A stretch of DNA of 5,253 nucleotides, taken from assembly GCA_016930735.1 (NCBI GenBank), contig JAFGGF010000278.1, forward strand, positions 1 to 5,253. Reading direction: 5' to 3'. Below the pieces are notes generated by a model. That model ran no database searches and was not told the DNA's origin. It was given only the letters and a program-made list of their open reading frames with translations. Shown here piece after piece: positions 1 to 5,253 of this stretch; position 1 is the first letter of the stretch; every line of letters starts with the position of its first letter. Made by a program: the position numbers and the translations under genes. The stretch is from Prolixibacteraceae bacterium (lineage in GTDB: Bacteria > Bacteroidota > Bacteroidia > Bacteroidales > Prolixibacteraceae).

Positions 1-1
1 T

Positions 2-232
2 GAAGATCATGAACTAAAGGAAATTCATTTTACCACACAGATCATCATTGTCCCTGGTTATGAGTTTAAGATAATCGATGGGATGTTCACCAATTTCCAC
101 CAGCCTAAAAGTACTCTGTTGCTGCTCATTGCTGCTTTCCTTGGCAACGACTGGCAAAATGTATACAACTTTGCTTTAAAAAACAATTTTCGTTTTCTCA
201 GCTACGGCGACAGCAATCTGTATTTGAAATAG
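2..232 (+). CDS. queA: S-adenosylmethionine:tRNA ribosyltransferase-isomerase (QueA-like), C-terminal part only
   Basis: The gene runs in from beyond the left edge. The open frame begins at base 2 and ends at the TAG at 230-232, showing the last 76 codons. The visible residues carry the QueA C-terminal signature: a PGYEFK segment, then TNFHQPKSTLLLL, and a terminal FRFLSYGDSNLYL. QueA transfers and isomerises the ribosyl group of S-adenosylmethionine onto 7-aminomethyl-7-deazaguanine at the wobble position of tRNA, giving epoxyqueuosine; it is cytoplasmic. The TNFHQP and SYGDSNL variants (rather than the more usual TNFHLP and SYGDAM) resemble the somewhat longer QueA-like protein that I recall from Bacteroidetes, which can coexist with a canonical QueA. 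It could therefore be a paralogue with a specialised role. The start, promoter and upstream neighbours are outside the window. A heptamer repeat begins at its stop codon. The family call is firm; which paralogue it is remains an inference. Confidence 0.88.
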   Translation, partial: EDHELKEIHFTTQIIIVPGYEFKIIDGMFTNFHQPKSTLLLLIAAFLGNDWQNVYNFALKNNFRFLSYGDSNLYLK

Positions 233-288
233 CTGCGAGCTGCGAGCTTCAAGTTACAAGTTGCAAGTTGCATGAATTTAAAATTTCA
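231..288. repeat. Degenerate 7-bp tandem array downstream of queA
   Basis: Six consecutive heptamers occupy 231-272: AGCTGCG, AGCTGCG, AGCTTCA, AGTTACA, AGTTGCA and AGTTGCA (consensus AGYTDCR). The first unit shares its first two bases with the queA stop codon. After a 2-bp gap, two AT-rich heptamers, AATTTAA and AATTTCA, continue at 275-288. The phase is exact through the first six units. The function is unknown. The array is too GC-rich and regular for chance low complexity, and it matches the period of the other arrays in this window. Confidence 0.85.
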
Positions 289-320
289 ATACTTTCTGTT
301 CACTTTTTTCATCTTAGACA

Positions 321-356
321 ATCCTTCCAATCTACTCTATCTTTTCAATCTTTAAT
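321..356. repeat. Possible 9-bp pyrimidine-rich periodicity upstream of the S41 gene
   Basis: Four consecutive nonamers each begin with ATC: ATCCTTCCA, ATCTACTCT, ATCTTTTCA and ATCTTTAAT. They end 56 bp before the ATG at 413. The region is pyrimidine-rich, so part of the regularity may be compositional. No convincing promoter pair could be assigned here: TATCTTTT at 338-345 is one base from the Bacteroidetes -7 consensus TAnnTTTG, but no TTTG lies at the expected distance upstream of it. Confidence 0.35.
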
Positions 357-412
357 TTTTATGGAATCTTTCTCCCTTCTGCATCGTATATACAAACTTT
401 AAATCTGTAGTC

Positions 413-1732
413 ATGAAAAATCGGATTAAACTTATATTCAATCTTCTACTGGTATTCGTTATAAATACAACTCTTTTAGCGCAAACCAATTCTTTTAGCC
501 CGGAGGCTTTACAGGAAGATTTTTTACAATTCAGGGACATTCTGGAAAATGAGCATTGCTGTTTATATGAATATACCCCGAAATATATATTCGACAGTTT
601 GTTTGATGCCCATTTTATGCTACTTAACCACGAAATGGAAAGGGATGAATTTTTCAACATGCTTGCTCCTATTACGGCAAAGATTGGATGTATGCATACA
701 GCCACATGGATGCCGGGCCGTTTTTTTGTAACCAAACCCGACAAAATCTTTCCCTTAAAACTGAAATTAATAAACGGAAAAGCCATTGTAACAGGTTCCT
801 ACCTCGATTCTGAGGAAATTCCCCGCGGAAGTATTTTACAGGAGATAAATGGTGAATCATTTCGATCAATACTTGCACAACTAAGAAAGACAACTTCAGG
901 TGACGCGTTAAATCCTTATTTTATCAATGCTCAGCTTTCACAACGGTTTCCGCTGTTTTACTCCAGTTGTTACGGTTTACCTGATGAATATATAATAAAT
1001 TACCTGCCACCAGGAAGCACTGTGCCTGAAGTCAGGCAACTTATACCGGCTAACTACGATACAGTGAACGATCAGGTATTGTTCCATTTTCATAATCCTC
1101 CTCTTGGATTTAAAATACTGGAAGGCAAAGACGCTGCACTTATGACAATTCCTAGTTTTATTTACTACGACCGAGTTGATTATTTCCGGAATTTTATGGA
1201 CAGTTGTTTTACACTGATCCATACAAAAGGCATCAACAACCTGATACTGGATGTACGGGGCAATACCGGCGGCGACCCGTTTTGTTCTTCCATTCTTCTG
1301 TCATACCTGCAAACTGAAGAAGTCCCCTATTTTTCCGAACCTTACGGAAGGTACCAGCCACTGTCGGAACCGCTGCCTTTGCCTGAGAATCATTTTAATG
1401 GGAACCTGTACACCCTGATTGATGGCAGTTGCGGTTCAACAAACGGGCATTTCTGCGCACTCCTTAAATACCACCACTTTGGTAAATTTATTGGCACACC
1501 TTCAGGAGCGACGTACAAATGCAATGCGGGAAGAAATACCGAATTACGATTATCCAATACACAGATGATCATTACATTCGGCAGGACTACCTATGCTGCA
1601 GCAGTTAAAAACATGGACACCTCAGCCATTTTACCCGATATTCAGGTGGAAGAAACCTACGAAGACTTCCTCACCGGAAAGGATGTTTTTGTTGAAACTG
1701 CCCTAAAAGAGATTAATTCTCATACTAAATAG
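413..1732 (+). CDS. Secreted S41-family (tail-specific/tricorn-like) serine peptidase
   Basis: This 439-residue protein is probably exported to the periplasm or cell surface, where it would cleave peptides or proteins; the substrate is unknown. Residues 1-23 form a type I signal peptide (charged MKNRIK, hydrophobic core, likely cleavage after A23 in LLAQ) with no lipobox cysteine. Residues 27-100 match the helical N-terminal region of Bacteroidetes S41 proteins and end in IGCMHT, equivalent to the usual IGDGHT. Residues 113-160 look like a degenerate PDZ domain (IPRGSILQEINGESF). The peptidase core includes LILDVRGNTGGD (277-288) and the nucleophile region GSCGSTNGHFCALLKYHHFG (338-357), with S342 the probable nucleophile. 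The C-terminal LPDIQVEETYEDFLTGKD (408-425) is also typical. The position of the catalytic Lys of C-terminal processing proteases is occupied by T367, so a tricorn-like mechanism with H95 is more likely. The start is chosen because the signal peptide begins there; no Shine-Dalgarno is visible. It stands alone between two large gaps. Confidence 0.85.
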   Translation: MKNRIKLIFNLLLVFVINTTLLAQTNSFSPEALQEDFLQFRDILENEHCCLYEYTPKYIFDSLFDAHFMLLNHEMERDEFFNMLAPITAKIGCMHTATWMPGRFFVTKPDKIFPLKLKLINGKAIVTGSYLDSEEIPRGSILQEINGESFRSILAQLRKTTSGDALNPYFINAQLSQRFPLFYSSCYGLPDEYIINYLPPGSTVPEVRQLIPANYDTVNDQVLFHFHNPPLGFKILEGKDAALMTIPSFIYYDRVDYFRNFMDSCFTLIHTKGINNLILDVRGNTGGDPFCSSILLSYLQTEEVPYFSEPYGRYQPLSEPLPLPENHFNGNLYTLIDGSCGSTNGHFCALLKYHHFGKFIGTPSGATYKCNAGRNTELRLSNTQMIITFGRTTYAAAVKNMDTSAILPDIQVEETYEDFLTGKDVFVETALKEINSHTK

Positions 1733-1734
1733 TA

Positions 1735-1769
1735 TTTAATGTTGAATATTGTTTATTGAATATTTAATT
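1735..1769. repeat. AT-rich 7-bp tandem array just after the S41 stop codon
   Basis: Five consecutive heptamers: TTTAATG, TTGAATA, TTGTTTA, TTGAATA and TTTAATT. The array starts 2 bp after the TAG at 1730-1732. The high AT content raises the chance of accidental periodicity, but it holds phase for 35 bp and is followed by three further heptamer arrays in the same gap. Confidence 0.65.
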
Positions 1770-1787
1770 CATATTTCCGAAGGTCTT

Positions 1788-1811
1788 GAGCTACGAGCCG
1801 CGAGATGCGAG
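1788..1811. repeat. GC-rich 7-bp tandem array (GAGCYRC-like)
   Basis: Three heptamers, GAGCTAC, GAGCCGC and GAGATGC, are followed by GAG at the start of a fourth. The unit (rotated: GCTACGA) is close to the GCTGCGA units of the 231-272 array, suggesting that the two arrays belong to one repeat family. The function is unknown. Confidence 0.7.
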
Positions 1812-1826
1812 TCTTAGTGGCAAATC

Positions 1827-1854
1827 AAATTTTAAATGTTAAATTTTGAATTTT
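1827..1854. repeat. AT-rich 7-bp tandem array (AAATTTT units)
   Basis: Four consecutive heptamers: AAATTTT, AAATGTT, AAATTTT and GAATTTT. They are preceded by a partial unit, AAATC, at 1822-1826. Similar AT-rich sequence recurs at 275-288 and 5080-5117. Confidence 0.65.
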
Positions 1855-1864
1855 AAGCTATAAA

Positions 1865-1888
1865 GGCAATGTGCTATGCGCCATACGC
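1865..1888. repeat. 7-bp tandem array (NGCYATR-like units)
   Basis: Three heptamers, GGCAATG, TGCTATG and CGCCATA, are followed by CGC of a fourth. Positions 2-3 (GC) and 5-6 (AT) are constant in all full units, with a GC-rich/AT-rich alternation unlike the flanking AT-rich sequence. Confidence 0.65.
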
Positions 1889-2085
1889 TTTTTAAAACAC
1901 CTTTTACATCTCACTATTTACATAAATTACTGCGACTACTAACTAACATATCCCTTTACCAGATAGTGCTAATCTTCTAATAAAATTGCACCCTTTCCTT
2001 TTATTTCCCGTTTTAATCTTCCAGCTTCATTATAACTTCAAAGTCAGTTTTACTTATCAAATTAAAACCTTTATCTGACTGAACA
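1889..2085. other. Non-coding leader region before the alpha/beta hydrolase
   Basis: This is the second half of the 353-bp gap between 1732 and 2086; the first half holds the four heptamer arrays. I see no reading frame with protein-like content, no tRNA and no terminator hairpin with a T tract. The stretch from about 1975 to 2035 is pyrimidine-rich on the plus strand. The only structure I can support is the inverted repeat at 2042-2080. A promoter for the hydrolase presumably lies here, but I could not identify a convincing TTTG / TAnnTTTG pair. Confidence 0.5.
2042..2080 (+). promoter_or_regulatory. Inverted repeat immediately upstream of the hydrolase start codon
   Basis: AGTCAG at 2042-2047 is exactly complementary to CTGACT at 2075-2080. 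Inside it, GTTTTA at 2047-2052 is complementary to TAAAAC at 2063-2068 around a 10-base loop. The two stems share base 2047, so they form one bulged hairpin or two alternatives. The structure ends 5 bases before the ATG at 2086, so as RNA it would occupy the ribosome-binding region; as DNA it could be an operator. No T tract follows, so it is not a terminator. Confidence 0.4.
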
Positions 2086-3048
2086 ATGAAAAAACTACTG
2101 AAAAAACTTTTGCTGTGGCTGCTGGCTTTGGTGGCTGTTGTTTTGGTTTTTGGATTGATCCTGTCTTTCCTGCCTTCACCATTAAAAGTCCATCATCAGG
2201 GGATATCACCCGAAAAGGCTGCTGAATTAAGGGCAGATTTTTCAGGTCCGTATCACACATTTACCACCAGCGATGGGGAAACGCTTTTTATCCGCCGCTG
2301 GGATCCTGATACGCTTGAAGCCGGCAAAGAGGATATTGCCGTTCTAATCTTTCATGGCCTGACAGCGTACAGCGGAGCTTATGAGATGGCTGCAATTCCT
2401 TTTTCGGAAGGTGGTTACACCACTTTTGGGCTCGATTACCGCGGGCATGGTTTATCGGATGGAAACCGGGGCGACAGCCCGAACAAGGAAAGGTGGATCG
2501 CCGACCTGGAAGAATCGGTGGAGTTTGTAAAAAGCCTTGGATTTCAACGAGTAGTTGTTTTGGGGCACAGCCTTGGAGTTGCTGCTGCCATGTGTGTTGC
2601 AGAAACCATACCGGAAGAGCTTGTGGGCGTGGTTTTGCTTTCGGGAGCCTACGAAGGCAAAACGGGAAATGCCATTGATCAGATTTCCTTTTTTCAGAAA
2701 ATGAGGATCCTCGCCACTGCAATTTTCCGCCCCTCGCACCAGGCTTTTGAATATTATCGCGACGGCATGCTTGGTATAAACGACCCACTTTTTAACTATA
2801 AATACACAGTCCGTTTTCTGACTATGCTTGATGTAAAACAACTCCGGATACCTGAAAACCTGAAAACTCCTGTACTGGTTGGCGTTGGCGATCAGGATGA
2901 GTTGTTTGATGTAGATAAAGTATTGGAGTTCTACGACTTGATTCCGGGTAACAACAAAGAATTTCTGGTTTGGAAAGGCGCTACACATGCAGAGATAGGA
3001 AGAGAACACTGGGAACAGATTGTGAAATGGCTCGACAGGAGCTTTTAA
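2086..3048 (+). CDS. Membrane-anchored alpha/beta hydrolase, lysophospholipase/monoglyceride lipase type
   Basis: This 320-residue serine hydrolase likely cleaves an ester, possibly a lysophospholipid or monoacylglycerol. A Lys-rich start (MKKLLKK) and a hydrophobic segment at about residues 8-29 form a single N-terminal anchor or uncleaved signal; no clear cleavage site or lipobox is seen. The catalytic domain starts near residue 56 and follows the Hydrolase_4 plan: FHGLTAYSGAYE (89-100) contributes the oxyanion region, then LDYRGHGLSDG (116-126), the nucleophile elbow GHSLG (160-164, S162), GDQDELFD (268-275, with D271 the probable acid) and GATHAEIGR (298-306, H301). The triad is therefore complete and the length is usual for the family with an added anchor. 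The start is set by the anchor; an inverted repeat, not a Shine-Dalgarno, lies just upstream. It converges with the acyltransferase gene at 3161-4975. The substrate cannot be read from sequence. Confidence 0.87.
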   Translation: MKKLLKKLLLWLLALVAVVLVFGLILSFLPSPLKVHHQGISPEKAAELRADFSGPYHTFTTSDGETLFIRRWDPDTLEAGKEDIAVLIFHGLTAYSGAYEMAAIPFSEGGYTTFGLDYRGHGLSDGNRGDSPNKERWIADLEESVEFVKSLGFQRVVVLGHSLGVAAAMCVAETIPEELVGVVLLSGAYEGKTGNAIDQISFFQKMRILATAIFRPSHQAFEYYRDGMLGINDPLFNYKYTVRFLTMLDVKQLRIPENLKTPVLVGVGDQDELFDVDKVLEFYDLIPGNNKEFLVWKGATHAEIGREHWEQIVKWLDRSF

Positions 3049-3104
3049 CAGAGCTCAGTTTAAAAAAACGCCAATTCATTAAAAATAAAATCCTTTAATC
3101 CACC

Positions 3105-3151
3105 CTGAACACTGTTAACTGTACCTGAAAACTGCGACTGTAAACTGCAAA
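3105..3151. repeat. CTG-led 7-bp tandem array between convergent genes
   Basis: Seven units each beginning with CTG: CTGAACA, CTGTTAA, CTGTAC, CTGAAAA, CTGCGA, CTGTAAA and CTGCAAA. Five are 7 bp and two are 6 bp. The array lies in the 112-bp gap between the hydrolase (ends 3048) and the minus-strand acyltransferase (stop at 3161-3163), ending 9 bp from the latter. No terminator hairpin for either gene is evident in the gap. The CTGCRA core resembles units of the 231-272 array. Confidence 0.8.
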
Positions 3152-3160
3152 CCAAATAGA

Positions 3161-4975
3161 CTAATCTCTCTCCTCCATCTCTCGGTTTGAGTAGAATTTT
3201 TCAAACAATGAGCCGTCATTGATCTCTTTGGAAAGCGATTCTATGGTGTTTTTTGGGACGTCATACACATCAAGGATGATCAGTCCGTCGAGGCAGTTGT
3301 TAAATTTAGGGTCAACATTAAACCCAATGATTTTCGCATTCAGTTTAATGTATTTTTTCAGTAAAACCGGCAGCCCGGTGTTAAGTTCATCAAGGTCGCC
3401 AATACATTTATCGAGCTTATTGATATCCTTTTCCATATTTTCCATCAGGATGTTCAGGTTCGGATTGTCGGCCTTGAATTTATAGCTGTTCCGTGGCCTG
3501 ATGTTCCGTGCGATTTCCCAATCGAAAAAGTTTTTCATGATAAAGGAAATGATCAGGTCCTTTGAGATTTTTGAGTAGTTGTTGCTGATGCTCACCGGCC
3601 CGATCATGTAACGGTATTCAGGATTTTTCAGGAGGAAGTACAAAATTCCTTTCCACAACAGGAACAGTGACATAGGTTTACGCTGGTATTCACGCACTAC
3701 AAACGAACGACCAAGTTCGAGGCTCTGTTCCAGTATGCCGGTAATTTCATCCGAAGCCCTGAACAGGCTGTTAAAATAAAATCCGCGGATGCCGTATTGC
3801 CTGATAATATCCTGCCCCATTCCCATCCGGTAAGCCCCGACCAGCCTGTCCTCATCATCGTCCCAGATAAACATCTGGTTATAATACAGGTCAAATTCGT
3901 CGATGTCGATCGAACGGTTGGTGCCCTCTCCCACTTCACGGAAGGTAATTTCACGCAAACGCCCTATTTCATTCAGCATATTGGGGATCAGCCTTGAAGG
4001 TGTGCAGTAAACCGTATAATTTTTCAGGTTAAAAAGTGTATAATTCTCTTTGATAGACTGAATTTCTTTCAGCAAAATTTCTTTGGGTACCGGATCGATG
4101 ATTACTTCCAATTTAGGATGAGCCTTCAGCGAATAATTAAAGAAGCGTTTAACTTCGATATTTGACTGGGTTTCAAGGCTGTAGGTTTTAGCCCTCAGGT
4201 ACCTTCCAAACTGGTAAATATCTTCAAAATGTTCCTGGTCGGCAACACGGATCGGGTTTCCGATCCTCACTTTTATAACCTTGTTCCGTTTATTGAGTAA
4301 TTCGGTTGGGAATTTGACTCCTTTAAAACCGGGATAAATTTTACTGACCACATTTACCAGACGGCTGTTTGAACCCTGAAAATGAATAGGGACAATTGGT
4401 ACACCGGCATTTTTAATAAACTTAATGATCGGGTAACGCCACTGTTTATCCGAAATATTATTAAATGTATCATAAATGCTGTATTCACCTGATGGGAAAA
4501 TACTTAGCACGCCACCTTTTTTCAGGTGTTCTGCGGCAGCATTTGTTTCATCTGTAACAGGTTCATCATTTTCGTCCGATTCAAATGGAAAATCAGCCAA
4601 AAAATAACCCGAAATAGGTTCAATTTTTTTGAGCAGGTAATTGGTAAGCACCTGTACATCGGGCCTCGACTTCATTAAAAGTTTGATCATCAGTATTCCG
4701 TCCAACCCGCCAAAAGGATGGTTCGAAACTGTAATAAAAGCCCTTTCTTTAGGAAGGCGCTCCAGTTCACTTTCATCAAATTCAAATTTGATCTCCAGCA
4801 TCCTGATAATTTCATCGATAAACTCAACTCCTTCCTTTTCACTCACTTTTTCATAGATTTTGTTGAGTTTCCGGAACCGCAGGAGGTACATCAGGAACTT
4901 GGCAAAATATTCGCCTCCGAAGTTTGACAGATTAGGATTAACTTTTAAGATGTCTTTTGGTTTAACCAGGTCCAT
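3161..4975 (-). CDS. olsF: Bifunctional OlsF-type aminolipid synthase (PlsC-like acyltransferase fused to OlsB-like GNAT)
   Basis: This 604-residue protein has two acyltransferase domains. The N-terminal domain (about 60-270) is lysophospholipid-acyltransferase-like: NHPFGGLDG (85-93, H86 and D92) as the catalytic block, FPSGEYS (160-166) in the place of the FPEGTRS motif, and VPIVPIHF (192-199). The C-terminal domain (about 320-570) is OlsB/GlsB-like GNAT: IGRLREITFREVGEGTNRSIDIDEFD (337-362), LVGAYRMG (378-385), SLELGRSFVVREYQRKP (418-434), GPVSISNNY (459-467) and the LPVLLKKYIKL...GFNVDPKFN tail. In OlsF of Serratia and Flavobacterium johnsoniae the C-terminal half N-acylates ornithine with a 3-hydroxyacyl group and the N-terminal half O-acylates the product, giving ornithine lipid at the inner membrane. 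The amino acid here could equally be glycine, as with GlsB/GlsA of Bacteroides. The start is the only in-frame ATG that opens the conserved N-terminus; an ATG at 4988 is out of frame. The gene is divergent from a possible gene at 5240. Confidence 0.88.
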   Translation of the reverse strand: MDLVKPKDILKVNPNLSNFGGEYFAKFLMYLLRFRKLNKIYEKVSEKEGVEFIDEIIRMLEIKFEFDESELERLPKERAFITVSNHPFGGLDGILMIKLLMKSRPDVQVLTNYLLKKIEPISGYFLADFPFESDENDEPVTDETNAAAEHLKKGGVLSIFPSGEYSIYDTFNNISDKQWRYPIIKFIKNAGVPIVPIHFQGSNSRLVNVVSKIYPGFKGVKFPTELLNKRNKVIKVRIGNPIRVADQEHFEDIYQFGRYLRAKTYSLETQSNIEVKRFFNYSLKAHPKLEVIIDPVPKEILLKEIQSIKENYTLFNLKNYTVYCTPSRLIPNMLNEIGRLREITFREVGEGTNRSIDIDEFDLYYNQMFIWDDDEDRLVGAYRMGMGQDIIRQYGIRGFYFNSLFRASDEITGILEQSLELGRSFVVREYQRKPMSLFLLWKGILYFLLKNPEYRYMIGPVSISNNYSKISKDLIISFIMKNFFDWEIARNIRPRNSYKFKADNPNLNILMENMEKDINKLDKCIGDLDELNTGLPVLLKKYIKLNAKIIGFNVDPKFNNCLDGLIILDVYDVPKNTIESLSKEINDGSLFEKFYSNREMEERD

Positions 4976-5239
4976 TTCCCAATTTCATTAGTTCCTTAAA
5001 AATACTTATCAGGTTTGATTTATAAGAATAAAAGCACCAGTTTTTTAAAATTCACTACTTTAAATTCTAAACAACCTGCAAATCAAAATTTTACATATTG
5101 GTTTTAAAATTCAAAATCTCCAATCTGATAAAATTGCCGCGCAAAACTACACGAAATAACGTTTTTCCATCTGCATTTTTTTACTTTTTTTGAACCAAAC
5201 CGGAGAATCGGATGTATATTGTTACAAATTAAAATTTTA
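4976..5239. other. AT-rich intergenic region, probably divergent promoters
   Basis: The gap lies between the minus-strand acyltransferase start and a possible plus-strand start at 5240. It should hold the acyltransferase promoter, but on the minus strand I find no good TTTG / TAnnTTTG pair. AT-rich sequence at 5080-5117 resembles the AAATTTT arrays elsewhere but holds phase poorly; clean heptamers occur only at 5108-5128 (AATTCAA, AATCTCC, AATCTGA). An imperfect hairpin is present at 5097-5124 (ATTGG and TTTT pairing with AAAA and CCAAT around a 3-base bulge). Confidence 0.45.
5189..5222 (+). promoter_or_regulatory. Candidate Bacteroidetes-type promoter
   Basis: TTTG at 5189-5192 fits the Bacteroidetes -33 element. 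After 22 bp, TATATTGT at 5215-5222 is an imperfect match to the -7 element TAnnTTTG. The spacing is within the tolerated range. Transcription would start about 10 bp before the ATG at 5240. The -7 match is weak, so this is tentative. Confidence 0.33.
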
Positions 5240-5253
5240 ATGGAAGGCATAAA
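5240..5253 (+). CDS. Possible start of a downstream gene (four codons visible)
   Basis: An ATG at 5240 opens MEGI and runs off the right edge. Support is only positional: it follows a candidate promoter and a very A-rich leader (AAATTAAAATTTTA), typical of Bacteroidetes start sites. No product can be suggested. Confidence 0.28.

Noticed and set aside
231..288. Repeat array as a CRISPR or iteron origin
   Set aside because: Units are 7 bp with no spacers, and no replication or Cas gene is nearby.
338..345. TATCTTTT as the -7 element of the S41 gene
   Set aside because: No TTTG lies about 17-23 bp upstream, and the pyrimidine-rich context makes such a match likely by chance.
352..786. A 144-residue antisense open frame overlapping the start of the S41 gene
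   Set aside because: It opposes a gene with a clear signal peptide and family motifs; its own composition is not protein-like.
2288..3009. Two long antisense open frames (166 and 185 residues) opposite the hydrolase
   Set aside because: They lie entirely within a gene with a complete catalytic triad, and their translations show no domain-like pattern.
3039..3056. GAGCT / AGCTC inverted repeat across the hydrolase stop codon as a terminator
   Set aside because: The stem is only 5 bp, it overlaps the coding end, and an A-rich rather than T-rich tract follows.
3697..3954. An 85-residue minus-strand frame inside the acyltransferase gene
   Set aside because: It is a shifted frame of the GNAT domain; the main frame carries all conserved motifs without interruption, so there is no frameshift.
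5134..5144. TTGC-CGC-GCAA mini-palindrome
   Set aside because: A 4-bp stem with a 3-base loop is expected by chance in a region of this size.

Overview
The window looks like an ordinary chromosomal stretch from a Bacteroidetes (Bacteroidota) bacterium. The evidence is: an AT-rich base composition with TTTG-type promoter elements and no clear Shine-Dalgarno sequences; a QueA C-terminus of the divergent type I associate with this phylum; an S41 peptidase of the large Bacteroidetes secreted/periplasmic group; and a fused OlsF-type aminolipid acyltransferase, a fusion known from Flavobacterium. I cannot name a genus.

Layout. Positions 2-232 hold the last 76 codons of a queA-like gene (queuosine synthesis in tRNA), on the plus strand. 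Positions 413-1732 encode a secreted S41-family peptidase, and 2086-3048 a membrane-anchored alpha/beta hydrolase of the lysophospholipase/monoglyceride lipase type, both on the plus strand. Positions 3161-4975, on the minus strand and convergent with the hydrolase, encode a 604-residue two-domain acyltransferase: an N-terminal PlsC-like O-acyltransferase and a C-terminal OlsB/GlsB-like GNAT N-acyltransferase. This is the architecture of bifunctional ornithine-lipid synthase OlsF. A divergent gene may begin at 5240, but only four codons are visible. There are no RNA genes, insertion sequences, CRISPR arrays or phage genes.

How the genes relate. Large gaps separate the plus-strand genes (180 and 353 bp), so they do not look like an operon. 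The hydrolase and the OlsF-like protein both plausibly act on membrane lipids, but their convergent arrangement gives no evidence of co-regulation.

The most unusual content is between the genes. Several short degenerate tandem arrays of quite different sequence all share a 7-bp repeat length. They occur in all three gaps between 232 and 3160, and three of them begin within about 10 bp of a stop codon. The unit families are AGYTDCR, TTGAATA-like, GAGCYRC-like, AAATTTT-like, NGCYATR-like and CTGNNAA. This shared 7-bp period across unrelated unit sequences is the observation most worth following up. I see no previously undescribed enzyme system in the genes themselves.
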